DNA of 64,000 nt from Paenibacillus tengchongensis (GTDB lineage: Bacteria; Bacillota; Bacilli; Paenibacillales; Paenibacillaceae): NCBI RefSeq assembly GCF_008973665.1, contig NZ_WACP01000005.1:186001-250000 (forward strand), given 5' to 3'. Under the pieces are notes generated by a model that had not been told where the DNA came from, did no database searches, and was given only the letters and a program-made list of their open reading frames with translations. Position 1 is the first letter of the stretch; each line of letters opens with the position of its first letter. Below are positions 33,787 to 41,995 of this stretch, piece by piece. Position numbers and translations under genes: made by a program.

Positions 33787-34416
33787 TTATATCAAAACGC
33801 CTGCCGCTTTCAGCCAGGCTTTGGCTATCAGGGCATGTCCGGCCGCAGAAGGATGGACACCGTCGCCCGCCCAGAATGCCGGCTCTGCCTTGACCGAAGC
33901 CTGGGCGAACAATCCATCCAGCGGAACAAGTGCGGCGCCATATTCTCGTGCAAGACTTCGCACGACATGAATCTTCGGATCCAAATCAGCGCGCCAATGC
34001 TTGCGGTCTTCCGGTACCGACAGTACAAACGGCTCCACGAAGATCAGCTTTGCACCCAGCGACTGCAGCGTGCGCTCCGCCAAATCGCGGTAAGAGGCTT
34101 CAAACTGCTCAACTGCTGTCTCATAGCCGGAATCATACCTGCGCCAGGTATCGTTGATGCCGATATAAATGGACACCCAATCCGGCTGCAAAGCAAGGCA
34201 ATCCCGCTCCCAGCGGTTCTGCAGATCAACTGCGCGGTTGCCGTTGATGCCCCGGTTATAGAAGGTCAGCTTCTTCTCCGGATATCTTAAACCCAGCTGT
34301 GCAGCAACCATCAGTGCATAGCCTGAGCCAAGTGAAGCCGGATCGGCGTAATTTCGGCCGCAGTCTGTAATGCTGTCACCCTGAAATAGAATGATATCAT
34401 TCTCTTGGAATGGCAT
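33787..34416 (-). CDS. SGNH/GDSL-type esterase
   Basis: 209 residues from the ATG at 34414-34416 (GGGAGGG 7 bases upstream). Block I FQGDSITDCGRN holds the nucleophile Ser; block III is GINDTW; block V is GDGVHPSAAGH with the Asp/His pair. No signal peptide, so intracellular. Such single-domain enzymes deacetylate sugars or act as lysophospholipases; the many glycosidases nearby suggest carbohydrate esters, but this is a guess. Confidence 0.9.
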   Translation of the reverse strand: MPFQENDIILFQGDSITDCGRNYADPASLGSGYALMVAAQLGLRYPEKKLTFYNRGINGNRAVDLQNRWERDCLALQPDWVSIYIGINDTWRRYDSGYETAVEQFEASYRDLAERTLQSLGAKLIFVEPFVLSVPEDRKHWRADLDPKIHVVRSLAREYGAALVPLDGLFAQASVKAEPAFWAGDGVHPSAAGHALIAKAWLKAAGVLI

Positions 34417-34560
34417 ACGATGTCCCTCCCGATGTTTCAAAATAAGATAATACCCGTTACAATACTACATTATACCAAATCAGGACAGCACGGACAGTGT
34501 GAAATGCGGCTTCCGGGTGGGGCAATGCTGTGAAATCCGGCAGTCTATCTTAAATTCAAA

Positions 34561-34581
34561 AAACCGCGCATAGCGCGGTTT
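34561..34581 (-). terminator. Terminator after the MFS transporter
   Basis: AAACCGCGC/GCGCGGTTT with a short loop, followed on the minus strand by TTTTTTG; the stem overlaps the stop codon. Confidence 0.88.
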
Positions 34582-35776
34582 AAATCCAATCATATCGCCC
34601 CTTGCCCATCGGAGACTGCTTCTCGCGTCTGCCGTGAACCTTGTGATAGATGGCGACGGTCCCAAGCACCAGGGCTGCCATCGTCAAATACATACCGCGG
34701 TAGCCGGTATAGGGCACAAGAATTCCGACAATCAGCGGGCCGACGCCAATGCCGAGATCCACCGAGAAGAAGAACGTTGAAGTGGCCAGCCCGATCCGGT
34801 GCGGCGGAGACACCTTGGCGGTGATGGCTTGGGCGGAAGACATTACGGTGCCGTAACCGAGCCCGATAATCACCCCGGCAAGCAGCAGCATCAAGCCGTG
34901 GCGGCTTTCGCCAAGCAGAACGAGACCGATGCTGAACAAGACCAGCGCGGGATACATAATCACATTGTCTCCCCTAGTGTCCAGCAGGCGGCCGGTGAAC
35001 GGCCGCGAGAGCAGCACGACCACCGCGTAGACCACAAAGAAAAAACTGGCGGCTTCCGTTAGCCCGATATGGATGGCAAAGGAATTCAAATACGATAAAA
35101 TCCCCGAATACGCGATACCGAGCAGAAAAATAATGGACGAGACCGGAACAGCCTTCACTTCAAAAAAATCATTCCATTTGAAGCCCCTGTTTACCGGGCG
35201 CACTTCCTCAGCTTCCGGGATCCGGCCAAGCAGGGCAACCAGAATGCTGAGGACAGAGAATACGGAGCATGCGGTAAATATTACATCGTAATCATAATGC
35301 TGTGTAATAAATAGACCGAGGAACGGCCCGACAGCCGTAGCCAGGGTAGTGCTCAGTGAAAAATAGCTTGTCCCTTCTCCTCTGCGCTCGCGCGGGATCA
35401 GGTCCATCGCCGCTGTAGTAAGGGCTGTGGTGGCCGCCCCGAAGGCGATGCCGTGAACAAACCGGATCATGTACAGAAAGGCCAGGCCGTTCACCGAGTA
35501 GTACAGCAGCGTTGCCAGCAAATATAAGGCGAGTGTGCTGTACATCAGCTTCTTGCGCCCGATCCGGTCCATATATCTTCCCGCCAATACCCTGGAGATC
35601 AGACCGCCCAGAATAAAAGTGGTGGAGGCCAGCCCGGCCTGGCCCTGCGAGGCCTTAAACTGTTCAATCGTATATACTGTCATTGAGGTCATGAGCAGAT
35701 AGAACGATAAGAAGGTAAAAAAGGTAGTCACAATGACAACAATGAAATCCCGGGTCCAAAGCTTCGGCTTATTCAT
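34580..35776 (-). CDS. MFS transporter (drug-efflux-like)
   Basis: 398 residues from the ATG at 35774-35776 (GTGGAGGAACG upstream). Twelve hydrophobic segments; the MFS motif between segments 2 and 3 is GRYMDRIGRKKLMY, and motif C-like Gly/Pro patterns (ATAVGPFLGLFI) mark the antiporter group. It probably exports a hydrophobic compound; the substrate is unknown. It is monocistronic. Confidence 0.9.
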   Translation of the reverse strand: MNKPKLWTRDFIVVIVTTFFTFLSFYLLMTSMTVYTIEQFKASQGQAGLASTTFILGGLISRVLAGRYMDRIGRKKLMYSTLALYLLATLLYYSVNGLAFLYMIRFVHGIAFGAATTALTTAAMDLIPRERRGEGTSYFSLSTTLATAVGPFLGLFITQHYDYDVIFTACSVFSVLSILVALLGRIPEAEEVRPVNRGFKWNDFFEVKAVPVSSIIFLLGIAYSGILSYLNSFAIHIGLTEAASFFFVVYAVVVLLSRPFTGRLLDTRGDNVIMYPALVLFSIGLVLLGESRHGLMLLLAGVIIGLGYGTVMSSAQAITAKVSPPHRIGLATSTFFFSVDLGIGVGPLIVGILVPYTGYRGMYLTMAALVLGTVAIYHKVHGRREKQSPMGKGRYDWI

Positions 35777-35927
35777 TTCAGCGTTCCTCCACATCTGTTA
35801 AACAAACTATGCACCATGCCGCCTGTAATCAATGGAATGCCACTGAGTATTTTACAGTTGGTACCTTTTAATTATATACCTTCTTATCGATCGTGCGAAT
35901 AGTGACTTTTAAGTCATTTTGTCAACC

Positions 35928-35971
35928 AAAAATCCCCCCTGCCGGATTGCCGAAGCAAAGGCAGAGGGGAT
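35928..35971 (-). terminator. Terminator of the yjlC-ndh operon
   Basis: ATCCCCtCTGCC and GGCAGgGGGGAT pair on the minus strand and are followed by five T. Confidence 0.88.
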
Positions 35972-35992
35972 GCAGCATGTTCAATGCGGCGA

Positions 35993-37171
35993 TTAATACG
36001 CCAGGCTGAACAAGCCTTTAATATGGGAGAGATAGCGGATGTTGCTCGCTTCCTTCATCAGTGTTGCCGGAAGGCCCTTCAGCGGGGTTGAATTGCCGCC
36101 GACAATCGCTACGCCGTCCTTACGGCCGAGACTGGCCAGGGTACCGGAGTTAATCGGGCTGAAGCCTTCCATGGACTTGCCGTTCAGATGGGCATACAGG
36201 TTGTAGCCGATCTGCTCGCCCATCTGCCAGGCAATCTGCGCCGTTGGCGGATAGGGACGTCCGTCCGGACCGAAGAACACGGCACTGTCGCCTGCTACAA
36301 AGACATCTGGATGCGAAGTAGACTGGAGGTATTCATTGACTGTGGCGCGGCCGCGGTTCACTTCAAGTCCGGATTCTCCGACCAGCGGATGGCCTTGTAC
36401 GCCTCCGGTCCAGACAAAGGTATTGGCCACGATCTGCCGTCCGTCCTTCAGGTCGATCGTGTTGCCGGCTACATTAGTAACCGCAAGACCGGTCAGGAAT
36501 TCCACACCGCGTTGCTCCAGACTGGTTGTCGCCCGCTCAATCAGGTGGTCAGGCAGCACCGGCAGGATCTTCGGTCCTGCTTCGACCAGCATCAGCTTGA
36601 TTTCCTTCCGGTCAACACCGTAGCGCTTGGTCAGCTTCGGCAGAATGTCGGCGATTTCACCGACCAGCTCCACGCCTGTCAGGCCGCCGCCGCCGATAAG
36701 AATCGCAGCGTCTGCAGCATTTTTCGTTCTGGCATATTCACGGATGCGGTCCTCGATATGCGCATGAATTTTGTTGGCGTCCGCCGCCGATTTCAGCACC
36801 ATGCTGTGCTCTTCCAGTCCCGGAATGCCGAAGTAAGCCGTTACGCTTCCGAGGCCGACGACCAGCGCATCATAGGACAGCGTTTCGCCGTTCGAAAGCT
36901 TAATTTGCTTATCGGCCACGACAAAAGAAGTCACCTTGGCGATCTTCAGATCAATATTCTTACCGGCCAGCAGCTTGCTGAGCGGCATCGCGACCGCCTG
37001 CTCGGAGATGCTTCCGGCCGCGAGGCGGTGAAGTTCGGTAATAATCTGGTGGGTCGCAGTCTGGTTGACTACCGTAATTCTGGCATCGTTCTTGGATAAA
37101 TATTTACGTGCGGTAACGGCGCTGAGCAAGCCGCCGTATCCGGCTCCGAGAATAACAATATGTTTTGACAT
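35993..37171 (-). CDS. ndh: Type II NADH dehydrogenase
   Basis: 392 residues. It moves electrons from NADH to menaquinone at the inner face of the membrane without pumping protons. FAD site: HIVILGAGYGGLLSAVTARK (residues 4-23); NADH site: ILIGGGGLTGVELVGEI; C-terminal FAD contact VFVAGDSAV and YPPTAQIAWQMGEQ. The upstream gene (39 bases away) is the DUF1641 protein that pairs with this enzyme in B. subtilis as yjlC-yjlD. Rex-like sites upstream of the operon suggest control by the NADH/NAD ratio. Confidence 0.92.
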   Translation of the reverse strand: MSKHIVILGAGYGGLLSAVTARKYLSKNDARITVVNQTATHQIITELHRLAAGSISEQAVAMPLSKLLAGKNIDLKIAKVTSFVVADKQIKLSNGETLSYDALVVGLGSVTAYFGIPGLEEHSMVLKSAADANKIHAHIEDRIREYARTKNAADAAILIGGGGLTGVELVGEIADILPKLTKRYGVDRKEIKLMLVEAGPKILPVLPDHLIERATTSLEQRGVEFLTGLAVTNVAGNTIDLKDGRQIVANTFVWTGGVQGHPLVGESGLEVNRGRATVNEYLQSTSHPDVFVAGDSAVFFGPDGRPYPPTAQIAWQMGEQIGYNLYAHLNGKSMEGFSPINSGTLASLGRKDGVAIVGGNSTPLKGLPATLMKEASNIRYLSHIKGLFSLAY

Positions 37172-37210
37172 CTTTTCTTCCTCCGTCCTGGCGTGTTGAA
37201 TAGTTAGATA

Positions 37211-37648
37211 TTATTGTTGTCGGCTGCGTTCGCCGCTGACCTGGAGATACGCGTTCAGGAAACGGAGAAGTTTCTGTACTTGCGGATCTTTAAGCATCTT
37301 CATCAGACCGAACACGCTGACTGTTTCAGTGCTGGCATTCGCCCGGTCCTTGGCTTCAATAACGGTGGCCGCCATGTTCTTGACGGAGCCCACCACAGGA
37401 TCGGCCAGCTCCTTGATTGCGCCCACCGTATCATTCTTAAGTACCTCATCAGTCGCCACCGATTGCACGAAGTCATAGGACTTTGTCAGTGCGCCTACAA
37501 GCTGGGTGATTTGCGGCAACTGCTCAATAAGCTTGGTTAACGATTCCTGAACCTCCGGCTTCAGAAGCTGGTCCAGCATATCCGCCTTAGAGTAAGCGGT
37601 GTTGACCCCTTCTTGTTCAGGCTGTGCTTGCGTAGTTGTTTCCGACAT
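37211..37648 (-). CDS. yjlC: DUF1641 protein (YjlC-like)
   Basis: 145 residues, helical, no membrane segment. A polar start is followed by the DUF1641 pattern LLKPEVQESLTKLIEQLPQI ... GLMKMLKDPQVQKLLRFLNAYL. It is encoded first in the operon with the type II NADH dehydrogenase, as in B. subtilis; its biochemical role is unknown. GGAGAG lies upstream of the ATG. Confidence 0.88.
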   Translation of the reverse strand: MSETTTQAQPEQEGVNTAYSKADMLDQLLKPEVQESLTKLIEQLPQITQLVGALTKSYDFVQSVATDEVLKNDTVGAIKELADPVVGSVKNMAATVIEAKDRANASTETVSVFGLMKMLKDPQVQKLLRFLNAYLQVSGERSRQQ

Positions 37649-37713
37649 ATCAGGCTCTCCTCTTCTTGGACTTAACTGCTGTTTTTGTAGTAGCTCTCTT
37701 GCCCTATATGATT

Positions 37714-37719
37714 ATTATA
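37714..37719 (-). promoter_or_regulatory. -10 box of the yjlC-ndh promoter
   Basis: TATAAT on the minus strand, 66 bases before the yjlC start codon. The -35 is poor (GACATT at 17 bases) and lies inside the nearer Rex-like site. Confidence 0.55.
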
Positions 37720-37728
37720 TCACTCATC

Positions 37729-37746
37729 ATGTTATAAATGTCACAA
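37729..37746. promoter_or_regulatory. Rex-like operator 1
   Basis: On the minus strand TTGTGACATTTATAACAT matches the Rex consensus TTGTGA-n6-TCACAA in the left half, with two mismatches in the right. It overlaps the -35 region of yjlC-ndh. Confidence 0.5.
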
Positions 37747-37770
37747 TCTTTTCAGCTTTCTAGCCTTATT

Positions 37771-37788
37771 TTGTGATAACAATCACTT
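37771..37788. promoter_or_regulatory. Rex-like operator 2
   Basis: TTGTGATAACAATCACTT matches TTGTGA-n6-TCACAA with two mismatches at the end. It lies ~50 bases upstream of the -10 box of yjlC-ndh. B. subtilis yjlC-ndh is a known Rex target. Confidence 0.6.
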
Positions 37789-37845
37789 ATTTTATTCGTT
37801 TTTCTCTGTTTTTTATTTATTTTCGACCCGGATTGCTTTTCATCA

Positions 37846-37874
37846 TTGACGAAGAGGTGATACTGTGATATCTT
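37846..37874 (+). promoter_or_regulatory. Promoter of the nitroreductase gene
   Basis: TTGACG (37846-37851) and TATCTT (37869-37874), spacing 17. Confidence 0.7.
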
Positions 37875-37881
37875 GAGCAAG

Positions 37882-37898
37882 TAACTTAATGTAAGTTA
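37882..37898. promoter_or_regulatory. Palindromic operator at the nitroreductase start site
   Basis: TAACTTA-ATG-TAAGTTA is a perfect inverted repeat with a 3-base centre, 8 bases after the -10 box, where a bound repressor would block transcription. The following AAGTTAGTTAA (37893-37903) also occurs at the catE promoter. A MarR- or DUF24-type repressor such as YodB is a plausible binder (inference). Confidence 0.6.
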
Positions 37899-37958
37899 GT
37901 TAATTTTAATTATTTATGGTTTATTAACCAATACATATGATCATTGGAGGGTTCTTAA

Positions 37959-38576
37959 ATGAGCGCTTTTACAGAATTGGTGCAGGCCAGAAGATCGGCA
38001 ATGAATTTCGTGGAGGGAGTGACGATTCCGCGGGGAGAGCTGGAGGAAATGTTCTCGCTTGCCCGACTGGCCCCGTCCAGCAACAATCTGCAGCATACCC
38101 ATTATAAGGTCATCAGTGATCCGGCACTCAAGGAACAAATCCGGAAGGCCGCCAATGGCCAATATAAGGTGCATACTGCCTCCGCGGTCATTCTTGTCCT
38201 TGGTGACAAGCATGCCTATAAGCAGGCGCCGGATATTTACAGCGGCCTGCGGCTGCTCGGTGCGATGAGCCAGGAGGAATATGACGAGACGATCACTTCG
38301 ATCAATGACGCTTATGAAGGCAAGGAGGCTTTCCAGCGCGATGAAGCGATCCGCAATGCTTCCCTGTCGGCCATGCAGTTCATGCTGATTGCCAAGGATA
38401 AAGGCTGGGATACCTGCCCGATGATCGGTTTTGATCCGGCGGCCATCGCCGAAGTCCTCGCACTCCCGGACCATCTCGTACCCGCGCTGATGATCACCAT
38501 CGGCCAAGACAACAAGCATAAAATCAGACCGCGCGGCTACCGCAAGCCGGTCCACGAATTTGTTGAATTCCTGTGA
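37959..38576 (+). CDS. Nitroreductase-family FMN enzyme
   Basis: 205 residues, GGAGGG before the ATG. The FMN-binding signature is at the start (QARRSAMNFVEG) and in LARLAPSSNNLQHTHYKVIS; the C-terminal GYRKPVHEFVEF is also typical. It resembles the B. subtilis YodC/MhqN group, which reduces quinones or nitro compounds with NAD(P)H as part of the quinone stress response. Confidence 0.9.
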   Translation: MSAFTELVQARRSAMNFVEGVTIPRGELEEMFSLARLAPSSNNLQHTHYKVISDPALKEQIRKAANGQYKVHTASAVILVLGDKHAYKQAPDIYSGLRLLGAMSQEEYDETITSINDAYEGKEAFQRDEAIRNASLSAMQFMLIAKDKGWDTCPMIGFDPAAIAEVLALPDHLVPALMITIGQDNKHKIRPRGYRKPVHEFVEFL

Positions 38577-38623
38577 GCCGGACGTGCCGGGCGGTTCTTT
38601 TCCAGTCTCCTTAGATTGATAGA

Positions 38624-38647
38624 AATAGAGGGGAAATCCCCTCTATT
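38624..38647. terminator. Hairpin between convergent genes
   Basis: AATAGAGGGG / CCCCTCTATT with an AAAT loop, between the nitroreductase (+) and the 38662 gene (-). T-rich tails are short. Confidence 0.7.
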
Positions 38648-38661
38648 ATGCAATATCACGG

Positions 38662-39276
38662 TTACTTGGCATAGTGCAGGATGGCGGCCGCCGCCCGTTC
38701 CCTGCGCTCCGGATCGCCGCTGTGGAGCGCCTCCTTCAGCACTTCAAGCGCGGCGGCGATCGTCCCGGCATCCACCTTGGGCGCCTGCTGTCCCTCCGGC
38801 TCAGCTTTGCCGGCGGCAAGCCACAGTTCGGCCTTTGCCGCCGGCAGCTGCCCTTCGTACCGCACAATCCGGCCTTCAGATTGCAGTAGTGCTGCAATCT
38901 GCGGATTCACTCCGGCACGCGGCAGGCTGCGCAGCCAGGTTACGCCGCGCCGGTGGCAGCGCAGGCCGCCGTCATCCTTCAGATGTTCGGCATAGAAATA
39001 ATCGCCCAGATCGCCAAGATATACCCACTCCTTGTCGGCAATGAGGATATAATCACCATCCTGCATAAGGTGTACAAAGGTATGGAGAATCTCCAGCACC
39101 TCTTCCATTTCTTCCGTGCTATAGCGGCCTTCAGCTTCCAGCATCCGGCGGATATTCTCCAGCGGCATCTGCTGCAGATCACCGGGGCCGGGAATGCCGG
39201 GCGAAACATAGTTTTCTTCCAGAAACTCGCCTGCTGCTTCCTCTCCAAGCAGAGTACGTATGATGTACAGATTCAT
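38662..39276 (-). CDS. Hypothetical protein co-transcribed with the EFR1 ferredoxin
   Basis: 204 residues from the ATG at 39274-39276 (AAGGAG 7 bases upstream). The first ~100 residues are acidic and helical (MNLYIIRTLLGEEAAGEFLE ... STEEMEEVLEILHTFVHLMQ), the middle (DKEWVYLGDLGDYFYAEHLK) looks like a compact alpha/beta or winged-helix unit, and the end is a helical Ala/Glu-rich stretch. No family recognised. It starts 4 bases after the flavodoxin-ferredoxin gene, so the two are one operon. Confidence 0.7.
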   Translation of the reverse strand: MNLYIIRTLLGEEAAGEFLEENYVSPGIPGPGDLQQMPLENIRRMLEAEGRYSTEEMEEVLEILHTFVHLMQDGDYILIADKEWVYLGDLGDYFYAEHLKDDGGLRCHRRGVTWLRSLPRAGVNPQIAALLQSEGRIVRYEGQLPAAKAELWLAAGKAEPEGQQAPKVDAGTIAAALEVLKEALHSGDPERRERAAAAILHYAK

Positions 39277-39280
39277 AAGG

Positions 39281-40198
39281 TTACTCCTTCCTGATCCCGC
39301 ATTGCTGCTCCGTATCCAGTAAATAACGGATAAAATGCTTATAGTACCCTTTGGAGCGTCCCGTAACATAACAGCCATCGTTATCCGGGTCTTCTAACAG
39401 CTTACTTAGGCGCAGGCCTCCTGTGAACGGCTTCACTACGGAACCGCGCAGGCGGGTTGCCTTTACCGCTTGGCGCGGACAGGCATATACGCAGCGCATA
39501 CATAACAGGCAATCCGCTCCAAAGGTAAAGCTCCCCGCTTCCAAGGCAATGTTGCCCACCGGACAATTGCGGACACATTTCAGGCAAAAGGTGCAGTCCT
39601 CTCCGACACGCAGTCCTTTAGCAAAGGTCTTGCCGGCCACCCGCTCCTCCCAGACATACAGCCTTCTGAGCACATGCTCCAAGAGCGGATGCACCCTGAG
39701 CTCTCTTACGCTACCGGCGGCAATTTCATCTGCAAGCAGCTCCAGCTTACCAAGTGCTGAGCGGTATAGCTGCTTGTTTAAGCGGTCATCATATTTTACA
39801 TAGAAATTGCAGGGCATAGCCAGCAGAGAGTTATGAAACACACGATAACCGTTGTTTGACAAGCGGCAGATTAAGACATTGGAGGCGCTATAGTTGACGC
39901 GATGCGGCGAGGAAGCCGTCTTGAACACAAATACCGGCATGTCATTGCCAGCAGGCAACTGTAACGCAAAAGTCTCCGCCAGCCGCGGCGCCCCGAAGCC
40001 GTACACCGGATGGCCGATCCCGATCAGGCCATAATCGCTGAAATCCGCGTCCCGTTTGCCGTTCAAAACATCTTCCATCCGGCACAGTCCGGTGTCGATG
40101 CCACGCCGGCGCAGAGCCTCCGCGTATCCCTTGGCGATCAGCTCTGTATTGCCCGTCCCCGAGAAATAGCATATGATCGCTTTGCCTACAGGCCGCAT
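39281..40198 (-). CDS. EFR1-family flavodoxin/ferrodoxin
   Basis: 305 residues. N-terminal flavodoxin-like domain (IICYFSGTGNTELIAKGYAE; S-G-T-G-N-T binds FMN phosphate), then at residues ~200-260 two 4Fe-4S clusters: CTFCLKCVRNCP and CLLCMRCVYACP. The EFR1 family is a cytosolic electron carrier whose partners are unknown. GGGGGAAGG precedes the ATG. The gene is followed after 4 bases by a hypothetical gene that may be its partner. Confidence 0.9.
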   Translation of the reverse strand: MRPVGKAIICYFSGTGNTELIAKGYAEALRRRGIDTGLCRMEDVLNGKRDADFSDYGLIGIGHPVYGFGAPRLAETFALQLPAGNDMPVFVFKTASSPHRVNYSASNVLICRLSNNGYRVFHNSLLAMPCNFYVKYDDRLNKQLYRSALGKLELLADEIAAGSVRELRVHPLLEHVLRRLYVWEERVAGKTFAKGLRVGEDCTFCLKCVRNCPVGNIALEAGSFTFGADCLLCMRCVYACPRQAVKATRLRGSVVKPFTGGLRLSKLLEDPDNDGCYVTGRSKGYYKHFIRYLLDTEQQCGIRKE

Positions 40199-40306
40199 GA
40201 ACCTTCCCCCGATCTCTAAATAGCGAAATTTTAAGTAAACACAAGAATGATTCCGCTTTCATAAGGTAAATATGCTATAGTTATCCATTTTCCGCCCACA
40301 GGACTT

Positions 40307-40335
40307 TTTACGTCCCGCTGCTTCCGCTGTATACT
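40307..40335 (+). promoter_or_regulatory. Promoter of a candidate structured RNA
   Basis: TTTACG (40307-40312) and TATACT (40330-40335), spacing 17. It is followed by ~400 bases without a credible reading frame. Confidence 0.55.
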
Positions 40336-40341
40336 GTAGAC

Positions 40342-40780
40342 ATCAACTCAAGGCTGGCAACAGATCCGGAGAAGCCCCCCGCAAAGCGAGGCTTTTGGTA
40401 AGAAGCCGATTCTGGTACTTTGCGTGGACCCTGAATCAAAGCCGCTATGCGGCGTCTGCATTGCAATAGATTCGGCTTCCGCCGTCTGTGCCCCTGAGCT
40501 TGAACCTATATCTTGGAACCGGCCTGCTCTGCTGCTACAGGCTGACCCCGGAACGATAGAGACCGAAGCTTCTTAAAGCTTAAAGACGATGTACCCGATT
40601 ATCGTTGCCGGAGGATGAGCTGCTGGAGCATAGCGACGAACCGGTTGGGCCGAACTGCTGCTCCTCGGACAATTGCACCGCGAAAGAGACAAGATAGGAA
40701 AAAGGAGTCTGGGCCCCGTATGGATATAGTGCTTGCCGCGTAAGCCTCTGTCATTGATCTGTTCAATGGCGGAGGCTTTC
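40342..40780 (+). ncRNA. Candidate long structured RNA or leader, family unknown
   Basis: Between the EFR1 gene and the gene at 40875 there is no believable coding frame, but many complementary segments occur: TCAAG.../CTTGA and GGCaACAGA/TCTGTGCC close a first domain (about 40347-40506); GAAGCCGA/TCGGCTTC pair inside it; AACGATA/TATCGTT and AAGCTT/AAGCTT form a second domain; GGAGCA/TGCTCC a third. It ends with a 16-base-pair hairpin (40742-40778, AAGCCTC...GAGGCTT) with a weak T tail. A promoter precedes it. I compared it by eye with RNase P, tmRNA, SRP, 6S, T-box and common riboswitch motifs and found no match. It may be an independent RNA or an attenuator leader of the next gene. Confidence 0.45.
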
Positions 40781-40874
40781 GTGTGTCTGCGGTAACACAC
40801 CTGATACCCGGATGCTGAATATTCTAATCATAATTCATTATGCTGAAAGCAAATTTCACCGGAGGTGTGCGCAG

Positions 40875-41414
40875 TTGAAAGGAATTATCCGCACAGCTAA
40901 GCCGTTCCTCTCCCCCAAGGTTTTTGCGCCAGACGGGAGCCTTCCGGCCCCCAAAGCATATGTATATCGAGATCCGAAATTCGGATTCAGCATGATCATC
41001 CCGGGCTGGTGGCAGAAATACTCCGTAATCGAAAGAAGTCCGTCTGCGGGCGACGCAGATTACGGTGTGTTCTTCCTGTTCAAATACAAAGGCAAGACCT
41101 ACGGCGACGTCTTCAGCCTGCTGGTCTTCCGCATGTCCCTGCAGCGGTGGATTAACGAAAGCTATGATGATTCCCCCTATGTCCGGCTTGCTACGCGTGA
41201 CGGGCTGATCTTTGCCTACACCACACCCGGGGAGCTTCCGGAGGAATTTCTTGACGAGACGGGCAATGACTACGATGATGTAAAATACGCCTTGCCGATC
41301 CGGCTGATGTCCCGGATGGTCAACGGCGATGCGCCGAAGATCGCAAGGTCGCTCAAGCTGGCTGCGAAACCAAGCCGGAAGCAAAGAAAACATCAGCCGA
41401 TGAGATCGTCGTGA
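40875..41414 (+). CDS. Hypothetical protein
   Basis: 179 residues, TTG start with GGAGGTG 7 bases upstream. After a short basic start the core (AYVYRDPKFGFSMIIPGWWQ ... VFFLFKYKGKTYGDVFSLLVF) is a beta-rich domain seen in many small Bacillales proteins of unknown function; the tail is basic (KPSRKQRKHQ). No signal peptide. It lies downstream of a long non-coding stretch with a terminator-like hairpin, which may control it. Confidence 0.75.
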   Translation: MKGIIRTAKPFLSPKVFAPDGSLPAPKAYVYRDPKFGFSMIIPGWWQKYSVIERSPSAGDADYGVFFLFKYKGKTYGDVFSLLVFRMSLQRWINESYDDSPYVRLATRDGLIFAYTTPGELPEEFLDETGNDYDDVKYALPIRLMSRMVNGDAPKIARSLKLAAKPSRKQRKHQPMRSS

Positions 41415-41422
41415 TCAACGGT

Positions 41423-41463
41423 AAAAGCCCCTGCCGGGCGGCCACAGGCCGGGCTAGGGGCTT
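41423..41463 (+). terminator. Terminator after the 40875 gene
   Basis: AAGCCCCT and AGGGGCTT pair, with CCGGGC/GCCGGG-type pairing inside. The T tail is weak. Confidence 0.6.
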
Positions 41464-41477
41464 CACGGTCTCTTTCG

Positions 41478-41774
41478 TCAGGACCAATTGAAAATCAGTC
41501 TGCCATTCTGCATCTCCTTGCAGCACAAGGCCAGCAGCATCAGGTCACGCAAATGTCTGCAGGCGATAACATCACAGATAATGCCCAGCAGCCGTTCCAG
41601 CTCACGCAGCAGAAGCTCCATTTCACCGCTGGAGAATCCGCAGTCCTGTCCAGCTACGAGCTCACTCAGCGGCCCCAGATGCTGGCTCTGCTGGCACAGC
41701 AGTTGCTCCTGCTGCTGCGGGTGCACTTTGGCCAGCGGCTCCCCGTCCATCGCTTCCAATATGATACTATACAT
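41478..41774 (-). CDS. Hypothetical small protein
   Basis: 98 residues from the ATG at 41772-41774. Helical, Leu/Gln/Glu-rich (HPQQQEQLLCQQSQHLGPLS, EMELLLRELERLLGIICDVI) with four Cys. The ribosome binding site is weak (GGTGAGCG). No family recognised; a chance frame cannot be excluded. Confidence 0.5.
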   Translation of the reverse strand: MYSIILEAMDGEPLAKVHPQQQEQLLCQQSQHLGPLSELVAGQDCGFSSGEMELLLRELERLLGIICDVIACRHLRDLMLLALCCKEMQNGRLIFNWS

Positions 41775-41902
41775 TGCTCGCTCACCAGCCCCAACCCCCA
41801 GGATATGTGAATTGCAATTTCGCAGAAGCATCGGTGTCAAATACTTTATTCAACGCCGCCAGGAAAAATCCTCCAACCACTTGCCTGAAAATCCCGAAAC
41901 AA

Positions 41903-41952
41903 GCAATAAGCCGTTCATTTCCTCCGCAAAGGGGAGACGAACGGCTTACTGC
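41903..41952 (-). terminator. Terminator after the xyloglucanase gene
   Basis: GCAGTAAGCCGTTC and GAACGGCTTATTGC pair over 14 bases, with CTCCCC/CGGAG inside; the minus-strand tail is TTGTTT. Confidence 0.8.
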
Positions 41953-41995
41953 TGCATAACTTATGCGGGCGTCCCATTAAGCCCTGAAACAGCTC

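Noticed and set aside
40573..40800. 75-codon minus-strand frame inside the structured RNA region
   Set aside because: No ribosome binding site, low-complexity Ser/Arg/Pro text, and it crosses the terminator-like hairpin.
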